From: an uncultured Roseburia sp.
GTDB taxonomy: Bacteria; Bacillota; Clostridia; Lachnospirales; Lachnospiraceae
Assembly (NCBI GenBank): GCA_947564765.1
Contig: CANODN010000165.1
Coordinates: forward strand, 1 to 5,153
Direction: 5' to 3'
Length of the DNA stretch: 5,153 nt
In this document: positions 1 to 5,105 of the stretch, piece after piece
How positions within the stretch are numbered: position 1 is the stretch's first letter
Layout of the letters: each line of letters starts with the position of its first letter
Notes under the pieces: generated by a model
The model's input: the letters and a program-made list of their open reading frames with translations, nothing else
Databases searched by the model: none
Told to the model about the DNA's origin: nothing
Position numbers and translations under genes: made by a program

Positions 1-60
1 TTGATTGAAAGCGAAAAACATGTGAATGTTTACATGATTCGTCCTGAGGGAAATGTATGA
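1..60 (+). CDS. possible 3' end of a rightward gene, cut by the window edge
   Basis: Frame 1 is open from the first base to a TGA at 58-60 and gives 19 residues ending in VYMIRPEGNV. The composition is protein-like (charged and hydrophobic residues mixed), and the frame would converge with leuA, whose stop lies about 55 bp further on. No start codon or ribosome binding site can be seen because the 5' part is outside the window. The fragment is too short to assign a family. A hydrophobic-IRP string near a C-terminus occurs in several families, so I name none. A 20-codon open frame can also arise by chance. Confidence 0.3.
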   Translation: MIESEKHVNVYMIRPEGNV

Positions 61-95
61 GCCGGTTTTTATTGTTGTTTTGTATCCGGAAGAAA

Positions 96-115
96 GATGA
101 AAATCAGGTTTCATC
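96..115 (-). terminator. weak hairpin at the leuA stop codon
   Basis: GATGAAA (96-102) and TTTCATC (109-115) form a 7-bp inverted repeat with a 6-nt loop that overlaps the leuA stop codon. Read on the minus strand, the hairpin is followed by the pyrimidine-rich TTTCTTCC. It is AU-rich and lacks a clean U-tract, so it is at best a weak terminator. It is the only candidate end signal seen for leuA in the 113 bases downstream of the coding region. Confidence 0.25.
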
Positions 116-1790
116 AGCTGCGCTTCAGGTTGTCAATTCCGGTGCGGTTAATGGCTGCAGTCAGTGCGTTGATAGAAGCTTTGATAATATCCTCATCCAT
201 GCCGACACCCCAGATCAGCTTGTCATGGGAGGTAATTCCTACGTAAGCCAGAGCCTTTGAAGAAGAACCGCGGGAGAGTGCATGCTCCGTGTATTCGGTC
301 AGTTCGTATGTGATATTGAAATGCTTTTTGATAGCGATGCTGACAGCGTCCAGACGTCCGTTGCCCTTTGCAGTGACGACGTCGGTCGTACCATCGTTGG
401 AAGTAATGGTAACAGTTGCTTCAATTCCGTTATTCTGTATAAAGTGGCATTCCGGAACATGGAATGAGCTTGCAATGTTGCGGTAGGTTTCTTTGAAAAT
501 CTGATAAATCCGTTTGGCATCCAATTCGCTGTGTTCTTTGTCAGAAACATCCTTGACAAGATAGCCGAATTCTTCTTTCATCCTGTCCGGAAGGGAAATG
601 CCATACGCCTGCTTTAATACATAGCTTACGCCGCCTTTGCCGGACTGGCTGTTAATTCGGATGACGTCGGAATCATAGGTGCGTCCCACATCTTTCGGAT
701 CAATGGGGAGATATGGAACGGTCCAGTGAGGATCTTCTCCGGAGGAATGGACAGTCATACCTTTTGAAATAGCATCCTGATGGGAACCGGAAAATGCAGT
801 AAACACCAGATCCCCTGCGTAGGGTTGACGCATGGAAACCTCCATATTGGTCAGTTCTTCATAAGTATTACGGATATCCTTCATATTGTGAAAGTTCAAT
901 TCCGGATCTACACCCAGGGAGTACATATTCATAGCCAATGTAACGATATCTACATTTCCGGTGCGTTCACCGTTGCCGAATAACGTACCCTCAATCCGGT
1001 CTGCGCCTGCCAGTAAGCCAAGCTCGGCATCGCTGATGCCGCTTCCCCTGTCATTATGAGGATGCAGGGAGATCAGAACACTGTCTCTGTACTTCAGATT
1101 TTTATTAAAATATTCAATCTGGCTGGCAAAAACATGGGGCATGGAATATTGTACCGTGGAGGGCAGGTTGATAATGGCCTTACGTTCCGGCGTTGGCTGC
1201 CAGACATCCAGTACAGCGTTGCAAACCTCCAATGCATAATCCATTTCCGTTCCGGTAAAGCTCTCCGGAGAGTATTCAAAGGAGATATTTCCTTTTTCAT
1301 TTTTGGATAAATCGTAAACGAGCTTTGCACCGTCTACGGCAATCTGCTTAATCTCTTCTTTGGACTTTTTAAATACCTGCTCCCGCTGGGCAACAGAGGT
1401 GGAATTGTACACATGTACAATGACATTGGGTGCGCCGTCAATGGCTTCAAAGGTACGTTTGATAATATGTTCTCTGGCCTGGGTAAGTACCTGTACCGTA
1501 ACATCGTCCGGAATCATATTCCGTTCGATAATTGCGCGCAAAAATTGGTATTCCGTTTCCGAAGCGGCCGGAAAACCGACTTCAATATGCTTGAATCCGA
1601 TATCTACAAGCATCTGGTAAAATTTAATTTTCTCTTCCAGATTCATGGGCTCGATCAGAGCCTGGTTTCCATCCCGAAGATCCACACTGCACCAGATCGG
1701 AGCCTTTTCGACCGAATCTTTTCTGGCCCAGTCATAGCAGTCCTCAGGCGGCATAAAATACATCTTTCGATACTTTTCAAATCCCTTCAT
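114..1790 (-). CDS. leuA: 2-isopropylmalate synthase (LeuA)
   Basis: Cytoplasmic enzyme that condenses acetyl-CoA with 2-oxoisovalerate to give 2-isopropylmalate, the committed step of leucine synthesis. The product from the chosen start is 558 residues, fitting the longer LeuA class that starts with an extended N-terminus (YRKMYFMPPEDCYDW near residues 7-21). The catalytic TIM barrel spans about residues 30-330. It carries the first signature DLRDGNQ (37-43; R39 and D40 are the catalytic and metal residues), the metal ligands in HPHND (H243, H245), and the second signature ending GNGERTGN (272-279, with N279). The C-terminal regulatory LeuA dimer domain (about 425-558) carries GNGRLDAVSIAI (477-488) and RGSSSKALAYVGI (507-519), so leucine feedback is expected. 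I chose the ATG at 1790 because GAGAGGA precedes it by 8 nt. An upstream in-frame ATG at 1832 would add 14 polar residues but has only a poorly spaced AGGA. The gene appears monocistronic and is controlled by the T-box leader upstream. Confidence 0.97.
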   Translation of the reverse strand: MKGFEKYRKMYFMPPEDCYDWARKDSVEKAPIWCSVDLRDGNQALIEPMNLEEKIKFYQMLVDIGFKHIEVGFPAASETEYQFLRAIIERNMIPDDVTVQVLTQAREHIIKRTFEAIDGAPNVIVHVYNSTSVAQREQVFKKSKEEIKQIAVDGAKLVYDLSKNEKGNISFEYSPESFTGTEMDYALEVCNAVLDVWQPTPERKAIINLPSTVQYSMPHVFASQIEYFNKNLKYRDSVLISLHPHNDRGSGISDAELGLLAGADRIEGTLFGNGERTGNVDIVTLAMNMYSLGVDPELNFHNMKDIRNTYEELTNMEVSMRQPYAGDLVFTAFSGSHQDAISKGMTVHSSGEDPHWTVPYLPIDPKDVGRTYDSDVIRINSQSGKGGVSYVLKQAYGISLPDRMKEEFGYLVKDVSDKEHSELDAKRIYQIFKETYRNIASSFHVPECHFIQNNGIEATVTITSNDGTTDVVTAKGNGRLDAVSIAIKKHFNITYELTEYTEHALSRGSSSKALAYVGITSHDKLIWGVGMDEDIIKASINALTAAINRTGIDNLKRS

Positions 1791-1798
1791 GTTTGAAT

Positions 1799-1805
1799 TC
1801 CTCTC
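1799..1805 (-). promoter_or_regulatory. ribosome binding site deciding the leuA start
   Basis: On the minus strand GAGAGGA ends 8 nt before the ATG at 1790. This is a good Shine-Dalgarno at normal spacing, and it lies inside the extra N-terminal codons that a start at 1832 would use. It is the main reason for preferring the 558-residue LeuA. Confidence 0.75.
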
Positions 1806-1863
1806 TTTCTGAAATTTGTCCGAATTGCCCATATATCCTGTACGGCATGGGCATGCTTTGGTC

Positions 1864-1901
1864 AGGCGGAGCTTTACAGAAATAAAAAAAGCCCTCCGCC
1901 T
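1864..1901 (-). repeat. inverted repeat spanning the T-box terminator U-tract
   Basis: AGGCGGAG (1864-1871) and CTCCGCCT (1894-1901) are perfect 8-bp complements. In the RNA the left arm, made just after the terminator, can pair with the 3' arm of the terminator stem. An inner CUUU/AAAG helix can form with a 2-nt GG bulge, enclosing the U-tract in the loop region. This is a third structure, possible only in read-through transcripts. Its function is unknown. Confidence 0.6.
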
Positions 1902-1929
1902 CTATAACAAATACTTAGAGACGTAAGAC
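1884..1929 (-). terminator. T-box-controlled intrinsic terminator of the leuA leader
   Basis: The 5' arm GUCUUACGUCUCUA (plus 1916-1929) pairs over 14 positions with UAGAGGCGGAGGGC (plus 1891-1904). There is one A/G mismatch and three G-U pairs, with an 11-nt loop. Seven U residues follow immediately (plus 1884-1890). The whole 3' strand of the antiterminator lies inside the 5' arm, so the two structures cannot coexist. This is the expected T-box switch. Confidence 0.9.
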
Positions 1930-2172
1930 ATCTTACGCGGTACCACTCTAATTCATGAAAAAATCATGCACTCTATCGGTACGGGACAATCAAGTCCTTA
2001 TACCTTTCCCTTATAACGGTGGGCCTCCGTCTGCGCCTACTCTTTCTGGTTTAAAAATTTCGGGCAGCAACTCCAAGGTGAGTTCTCTGTTCCTCATCTG
2101 CTGTCTCGCAGCGCCCGGCAGCTCTCTGAAATCTGACAGAACAGGTACTATTCCTTTTCTTCGTCTTTTACG
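1884..2172 (-). promoter_or_regulatory. tRNA-Leu T-box riboswitch in the leuA leader
   Basis: This leader senses the charging state of tRNA-Leu and lets transcription into leuA continue when uncharged tRNA is bound. Read on the minus strand it has the T-box elements in order. An AGAGAG element near the base of Stem I lies at 2122-2127. The specifier region GAA-CUC-ACC has the leucine codon CUC at plus positions 2080-2082, followed by the usual A and by UUGGAG. A Stem II/III region follows with an ACGG/CCGU helix near 2018-2032. The conserved T-box AGAGUGGUACCGCG lies at 1936-1949. The antiterminator covers 1916-1950: UAGAG pairs with CUCUA, UGGUACC forms the 7-nt bulge, and GCGUAAGA pairs with UCUUACGU. 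The bulge UGGU matches an ACCA tRNA end, agreeing with the A discriminator of tRNA-Leu. The 5' end is set from the promoter at 2179-2207. The specifier reading and the downstream gene agree on leucine. Confidence 0.95.
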
Positions 2173-2178
2173 ATTTTT

Positions 2179-2207
2179 ATCATAACACATTTATTTGCGA
2201 AGGTAAA
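2179..2207 (-). promoter_or_regulatory. promoter of the leuA T-box leader
   Basis: On the minus strand the -35 TTTACC (2202-2207) and -10 TATGAT (2179-2184) are separated by exactly 17 bp. The -10 matches the housekeeping consensus at 5 of 6 and the -35 at 4 of 6. Transcription would start near 2172, just upstream of the first T-box elements, leaving a leader of about 380 nt before the leuA ATG. Confidence 0.75.
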
Positions 2208-2235
2208 GAGGAAAAATGTCTGACTTTTTGGCGTA

Positions 2236-2265
2236 TTGCGGAATTTTTGAAGAATATGTTATAAT
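2236..2265 (+). promoter_or_regulatory. extended -10 promoter of the secreted LRR protein gene
   Basis: A perfect -10 TATAAT at 2260-2265 is preceded by TG at 2257-2258 (the extended -10 TGN pattern). A weak -35, TTGCGG, lies at 2236-2241 with an 18-bp spacer. It points away from the leuA promoter; the two -35 boxes are about 28 bp apart. The predicted start near 2272 gives a short leader of about 40 nt. Confidence 0.7.
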
Positions 2266-2310
2266 TTAAGCCTGCAAAGCAGATGGTTATGCAGGAAAGA
2301 ATAGAAAAGG

Positions 2311-3966
2311 ATGGTAGGATGGATGAAAAAAGGAAAAATCAGACAATCGATCAGTATTTTTATGGCGGTAGCATTGTGTTTCGGGGCTTTTTGGAATGTC
2401 CCGGGTACGGTGTATGCAGCAGAGGCAGAGAATGCGATAGAGAAAACAGTGAATCAGGCATACCTTTCATTGCCGTCCAGCTGGTCTGAAACAGTATATT
2501 GCTATGCGTATGATTCGGAGACAGAAAAGATCAATAACGGTGAATGGCCGGGTGTGAAAATGGAAAAAGATGACGTTACGGGATATTTTGTCTATGAAAT
2601 TCCGGAAAATATCGAAAAGCCGAGAGTTATATTTTATAATTCTGACGTCAACAGATATCCGGCAGATATGGAAAAGGGATTCCTATTTGAAACGGACGGT
2701 AAATGGCTCTTTAAAGACAATAAGTGGGAGAAATATCAGCTGCCGGTTCAGATATCCTTTGCAGAAGAAAGCGTTTCATATCGTTATGACGGAGCAGAAA
2801 AGAAACCGGCGGTCATTGTAACAGAGGGTACGAAAACACTGACGGAAAATACAGAGTATAAACTGCGTTATGAGAATAATATCAATGCCTGTGCCGATGG
2901 AGTCGGAGAGGAAGAAATGCCTGCTGTCATTGTTACCGGTATCGGTGCTTATGCCGACAGGATGCCTGTGAATAACAGACTGACCTTTTTTATAGAAAAA
3001 GCGGAAAAACCCGGGAATGCTCCGGCAGATACGATGAAGCTGCCGGAAGGAACTGCAGTAAAAGATGTGCCGCTGCCGGAAGACTGGGAATGGGTACAGT
3101 CGGATTTGGGGAAAAATATTCATGAGAACCAGACGATTGTGGCAACTGCCGTTTATCATGGGACAGATCGGGAAAATTATAAGGCAGTAACGGTAACTGT
3201 GCAGTTAACAGGAAATCCATGTGAGCATATTGGAGGAACAGCTACCTGTATTTCCGGAGCAGAATGTGAAAAATGCGGCAGAGTATACGGTGAAATTGAT
3301 AGTACAAACCATAAAAATATAACAATCCGTAATCAGAAAGAGGCGGACAGTACTCAGGATGGATATACGGGAGATACCGTATGTATCGATTGCGGAACTG
3401 TGATTTCTTACGGAAAGCTGATTCCAAAAACCGGAGGAGGAGATGAGATTTTAGAAGCGGGTGAGATTGTAACAGATACAGCGTCAAAGGCAGTTTATAA
3501 AATTACCCGGACAGGTTCTAAAGGAAATACGGTGGAATATGTTGCGCCTGCCGGTAATGCCGCTGTTGTAAAAATTCCGGAAACAATTCTTGTAAAAGGA
3601 AACTACTGTAAAGTAACAGCAATCGGCGACGGTGCATTTTTGAATAATAAGACGCTTAAAATGCTGGAAATGAGCGATAGCATTCAGACAATCGGTAAAA
3701 AAGCATTTTATAAATGCAGCAGATTGACCAGGATTAAGATTTCTTCCAGTGTGAACAAGATTGGCAGCAAGGCATTTTTCGGATGCAGGAATCTGAAAAA
3801 AATTGTCATTGCAACAAACAGTCTGACAAATAAGAGCATTGGCAGTAAAGCATTCAAAGGAATCGCAGCCAAAGCAGTCATTCAGGTGCCGAAGAAAAAG
3901 CTGTCTGCATATAAAAAAATTTTGAGGAAAAAAGGCGTGGGTACAAAGGTGAAAATCAGAAAGTGA
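2311..3966 (+). CDS. secreted BspA-like LRR protein with a CBM26-like starch-binding module
   Basis: No characterised gene name is recognised. The product has 551 residues from the ATG at 2311. An ATG at 2323 would give a typical MKKGKIRQ signal-peptide start; both have imperfect Shine-Dalgarno spacing (AGGAAAG at 2293-2299 lies 11 nt before 2311). Parts in order: signal peptide (hydrophobic core about 14-29, likely cleavage after VYA or VYAA near 36-37). CBM26-like module (about 48-142), with the aromatic-rich YCYAYD, the hallmark WPG (W79) and a closing W-x-F-x-D-x-x-W-x-x-Y stretch. Ig-like YDG module (about 146-230, Y159-D160-G161). A second beta-rich module (about 231-300). A Cys/His module (C304 to C361). 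BspA/LRR_5 repeats (about 432-530) with IG-x-x-AF at 438, 461, 484 and 510. The C-terminus is lysine-rich. No hydrolase domain, LPXTG motif, SLH domain or C-terminal membrane helix is visible, so it is probably released or held non-covalently. Starch or glycan binding is inferred from the module. The reading frame is intact. Confidence 0.9.
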   Translation: MVGWMKKGKIRQSISIFMAVALCFGAFWNVPGTVYAAEAENAIEKTVNQAYLSLPSSWSETVYCYAYDSETEKINNGEWPGVKMEKDDVTGYFVYEIPENIEKPRVIFYNSDVNRYPADMEKGFLFETDGKWLFKDNKWEKYQLPVQISFAEESVSYRYDGAEKKPAVIVTEGTKTLTENTEYKLRYENNINACADGVGEEEMPAVIVTGIGAYADRMPVNNRLTFFIEKAEKPGNAPADTMKLPEGTAVKDVPLPEDWEWVQSDLGKNIHENQTIVATAVYHGTDRENYKAVTVTVQLTGNPCEHIGGTATCISGAECEKCGRVYGEIDSTNHKNITIRNQKEADSTQDGYTGDTVCIDCGTVISYGKLIPKTGGGDEILEAGEIVTDTASKAVYKITRTGSKGNTVEYVAPAGNAAVVKIPETILVKGNYCKVTAIGDGAFLNNKTLKMLEMSDSIQTIGKKAFYKCSRLTRIKISSSVNKIGSKAFFGCRNLKKIVIATNSLTNKSIGSKAFKGIAAKAVIQVPKKKLSAYKKILRKKGVGTKVKIRK

Positions 3967-4016
3967 CAGGAAAAAGAGAAGTGAATGTGTGATTTGCTTC
4001 TTCTTGGGGTCAAACA

Positions 4017-4067
4017 CAAAAACAGGGTTTTTGAAATATCCAAAACATCTCAAAAACCCTGTTTTTG
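4017..4067. terminator. bidirectional terminator with perfect 18-bp arms
   Basis: CAAAAACAGGGTTTTTGA (4017-4034) and its exact reverse complement (4050-4067) flank a 15-nt loop. The core 12-bp stem (CAGGGTTTTTGA with its complement) has an A-tract on the left and a T-tract on the right. It can therefore stop transcription both from the LRR protein gene (stop at 3966) and from the rpn gene arriving on the minus strand. Confidence 0.85.
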
Positions 4068-4157
4068 CGGATAACAGAACTTGGTTTTATTTAAAACTGA
4101 CTATATATATACGTAGGCGCTTGCGATATATCCGCTTCTAATTGCTTTGATTTTAAA

Positions 4158-4197
4158 TTGCCAGTCCCATAAAAAAATACAGGACTGGCAACTTTTT
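4158..4197. terminator. second bidirectional hairpin terminator beside the rpn stop
   Basis: TTGCCAGTCC (4158-4167) and GGACTGGCAA (4182-4191) are perfect 10-bp arms around a 14-nt A-rich loop. On the plus strand CTTTTT follows at once, a good U-tract. On the minus strand the hairpin starts within a few bases of the rpn stop and is followed by TTTAAAAT, a weaker tract. It backs up the hairpin at 4017-4067 for both genes. The roughly 90 bp between the two hairpins is AT-rich, with no supported gene. Confidence 0.8.
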
Positions 4198-4375
4198 ACA
4201 GATACTTTTTTGCTGCTTCAGGGCTCAGGTTATATTGCTCCTGGATTTTAGTAAGGATTGTCTGTAGTGGGACACCTAAATTTTTTAATATAGAGACAGT
4301 TCCCTCAATACCCTGCTCAATACCTTGTTCAATTCCTTTTTCAATATTGATTTGATCTCTCATTAACAGCGTCAT
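4196..4375 (-). CDS. candidate internal in-frame product: 59-residue C-terminal Rpn fragment (RpnS-like antitoxin)
   Basis: An in-frame ATG at codon 220 of the Rpn gene (4375, in EYMTLLMRD) has a perfect GGAGG ending 9 nt upstream. It would give a 59-residue protein sharing the parent's stop codon. The fragment starts just before the four-residue repeat block, then continues as a predicted helical C-terminal domain ending SPEAAKKYL. In described Rpn systems a separately translated C-terminal domain (RpnS) dimerises through a helix carrying variable four-residue repeats and directly blocks RpnL. Position, size, repeat content and ribosome binding site all fit that model. The SD falls on the W215-R216 codons, so part of the signal could reflect amino-acid conservation of EWRHEYM. 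Translation from this start is inferred, not shown. The next internal ATG (codon 224, 4363) has no obvious SD. Confidence 0.55.
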   Translation of the reverse strand: MTLLMRDQINIEKGIEQGIEQGIEGTVSILKNLGVPLQTILTKIQEQYNLSPEAAKKYL

Positions 4376-5032
4376 ATATTCATGCCTCCATTCACGATTC
4401 TGTTTTGCTTCTTTTACAGCTTTGTTCAGTTCCTGCACAAAAGTATCATTTGTATTTTTTCCGGCAACATAATCTAAAAATGCTTTCAGCCCATCGTTCA
4501 CATCTTCCATACAGCCGGCTGCATTCAGAAAGATTTTTACAGTTTCGTCACCCATGGAAATGCAGGGATCTTCTTTGCAGAGATTTTCAAAAGTGTAAAT
4601 GTGCCGTCCGTATCCAAAAATATCTTTCAGGCAGATAAAGATAATGAAGCTGTGGTTCAGCTTTTGGTATGTCTGTCCTTTATCAATTAACTGTAAATCG
4701 ATTAAACTTTGATAGTATCTGCTCCTTTTCGGAAGCTCTTTGGTATCGCTTGCCTGCATTTCAATATTGTATACTACATTTTTGTTATCTTTTATATATA
4801 CGTCAAGCCGGATACTTTTCGCATCAGCATCTGGCTTGATTGCCTTTTGTAATTCTGGATATTCAATATGGTCTATTTTTAAATCCGGAAGGATTCTCTG
4901 CAGCAGTTCTTTGCACAGCCTTGGATTTTGCATGACTTTCCCGAATAGAAAGTCATTTGATATTCCCAAACCTTCCCAGTTTGTTTGCGTTGATCCCATT
5001 GGTATATTATCCCATTTTCTTTGTTTTATCAT
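4196..5032 (-). CDS. Rpn-family / PD-(D/E)XK_2 nuclease-like protein (probable RpnL toxin)
   Basis: The 278-residue product matches the large family annotated as Rpn recombination-promoting nuclease or PD-(D/E)XK family transposase. It is not a transposase bounded by inverted repeats here. Visible landmarks: GISNDFLFGKVMQ (23-35), the start motif of the fold. RLDVY (75-79, catalytic D77). NIEMQ (89-93), where E91 and Q93 take the E-x-K/Q place. LPKRSRYYQSLID (100-112). SFIIFICLKDIFG (128-140), then the YTFEN motif (146-150) and an IFLN strand (167-170). A helical C-terminus follows from about 198, with the repeat IEKG-IEQG-IEQG from residue 230. In characterised enterobacterial members the full-length protein is a toxic DNase involved in phage defence, held in check by its own C-terminal fragment; that role is inferred here. 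The start at 5032 has only a weak Shine-Dalgarno. The ATG at 4999 (MGSTQTNWEGL) is a possible alternative. The gene looks more AT-rich than leuA, suggesting possible transfer. Confidence 0.9.
   Translation of the reverse strand: MIKQRKWDNIPMGSTQTNWEGLGISNDFLFGKVMQNPRLCKELLQRILPDLKIDHIEYPELQKAIKPDADAKSIRLDVYIKDNKNVVYNIEMQASDTKELPKRSRYYQSLIDLQLIDKGQTYQKLNHSFIIFICLKDIFGYGRHIYTFENLCKEDPCISMGDETVKIFLNAAGCMEDVNDGLKAFLDYVAGKNTNDTFVQELNKAVKEAKQNREWRHEYMTLLMRDQINIEKGIEQGIEQGIEGTVSILKNLGVPLQTILTKIQEQYNLSPEAAKKYL
4298..4345 (-). repeat. 12-bp tandem repeat encoding IEKG/IEQG units
   Basis: On the minus strand four consecutive 12-bp units begin at 4345, 4333, 4321 and 4309, each starting ATTGAA or ATTGAG. 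The first three encode IEKG, IEQG and IEQG; the fourth diverges after IEG. A gain or loss of one unit keeps the reading frame and adds or removes four residues, about one helical turn, in the predicted dimer helix of the C-terminal domain. Confidence 0.85.
4385..4389 (-). promoter_or_regulatory. internal GGAGG ribosome binding site inside the rpn gene
   Basis: Minus-strand GGAGG is followed by 9 nt and then the in-frame ATG at 4375. It is much stronger than the SD of the full-length gene at 5032. An out-of-frame ATG one base after the GGAGG ends in TGA after three codons and is too close to be used. Confidence 0.55.
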
Positions 5033-5077
5033 GCTTTCTGCACTTATTCAATCAGGACTTAGCCTTAACAGCGGTAA

Positions 5078-5105
5078 AGAATAAAAACTTTTCGCAGTAA
5101 GACAA
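5078..5105 (-). promoter_or_regulatory. weak candidate promoter of the rpn gene
   Basis: On the minus strand TTGTCT (5100-5105) and TATTCT (5078-5083) are separated by 16 bp, each matching 4 of 6 consensus bases. It would start transcription about 35-40 nt before the ATG at 5032. The surrounding DNA is AT-rich, so a chance match is possible. Beyond it a small CAGGA/TCCTG hairpin (5118-5131) is seen, and no gene in the remaining bases. Confidence 0.3.

Noticed and set aside
1791..1832. Longer LeuA beginning at the ATG at 1832
   Set aside because: The extra 14 residues are polar and atypical for LeuA, the SD there is badly spaced, and a good SD precedes the ATG at 1790.
1776..1855. Short upstream open frame (25 codons from the ATG at 1855, minus strand) overlapping the leuA start, considered as a leader peptide
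   Set aside because: It has no Shine-Dalgarno and no leucine codons, and control by the T-box already explains leucine regulation.
1955..2185. Open frame of 76 codons on the plus strand opposite the T-box leader
   Set aside because: It is entirely antisense to a structured T-box RNA whose elements explain the sequence, and it has no recognisable protein features.
2283..2489. Plus-strand frame of 68 codons overlapping the start of the LRR protein gene
   Set aside because: It is in another frame of the signal-peptide and CBM region. The main frame gives a clear signal peptide and domains.
3968..4007. Imperfect GAAG/CTTC hairpin just after the LRR gene
   Set aside because: It has only about six pairs, a long loop and no U-tract. 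The strong terminator at 4017-4067 is adjacent.
3484..4053. Minus-strand frame of 189 codons opposite the LRR region
   Set aside because: It is rich in Phe and Cys as expected from the antisense of a Lys-rich LRR gene, it runs through the 18-bp terminator, and it shows no domain.
4105..4135. AT repeat (TATATATA) with a partial ATATAT inverted match between the two terminators
   Set aside because: Only low-complexity pairs match; the symmetry breaks after six bases, so no operator or att site can be supported.
4196..5032. Treating the rpn gene as an insertion sequence because the family is often labelled transposase
   Set aside because: No terminal inverted repeats or target-site duplications flank it, and the family is now regarded as PD-(D/E)XK nucleases rather than classic transposases.
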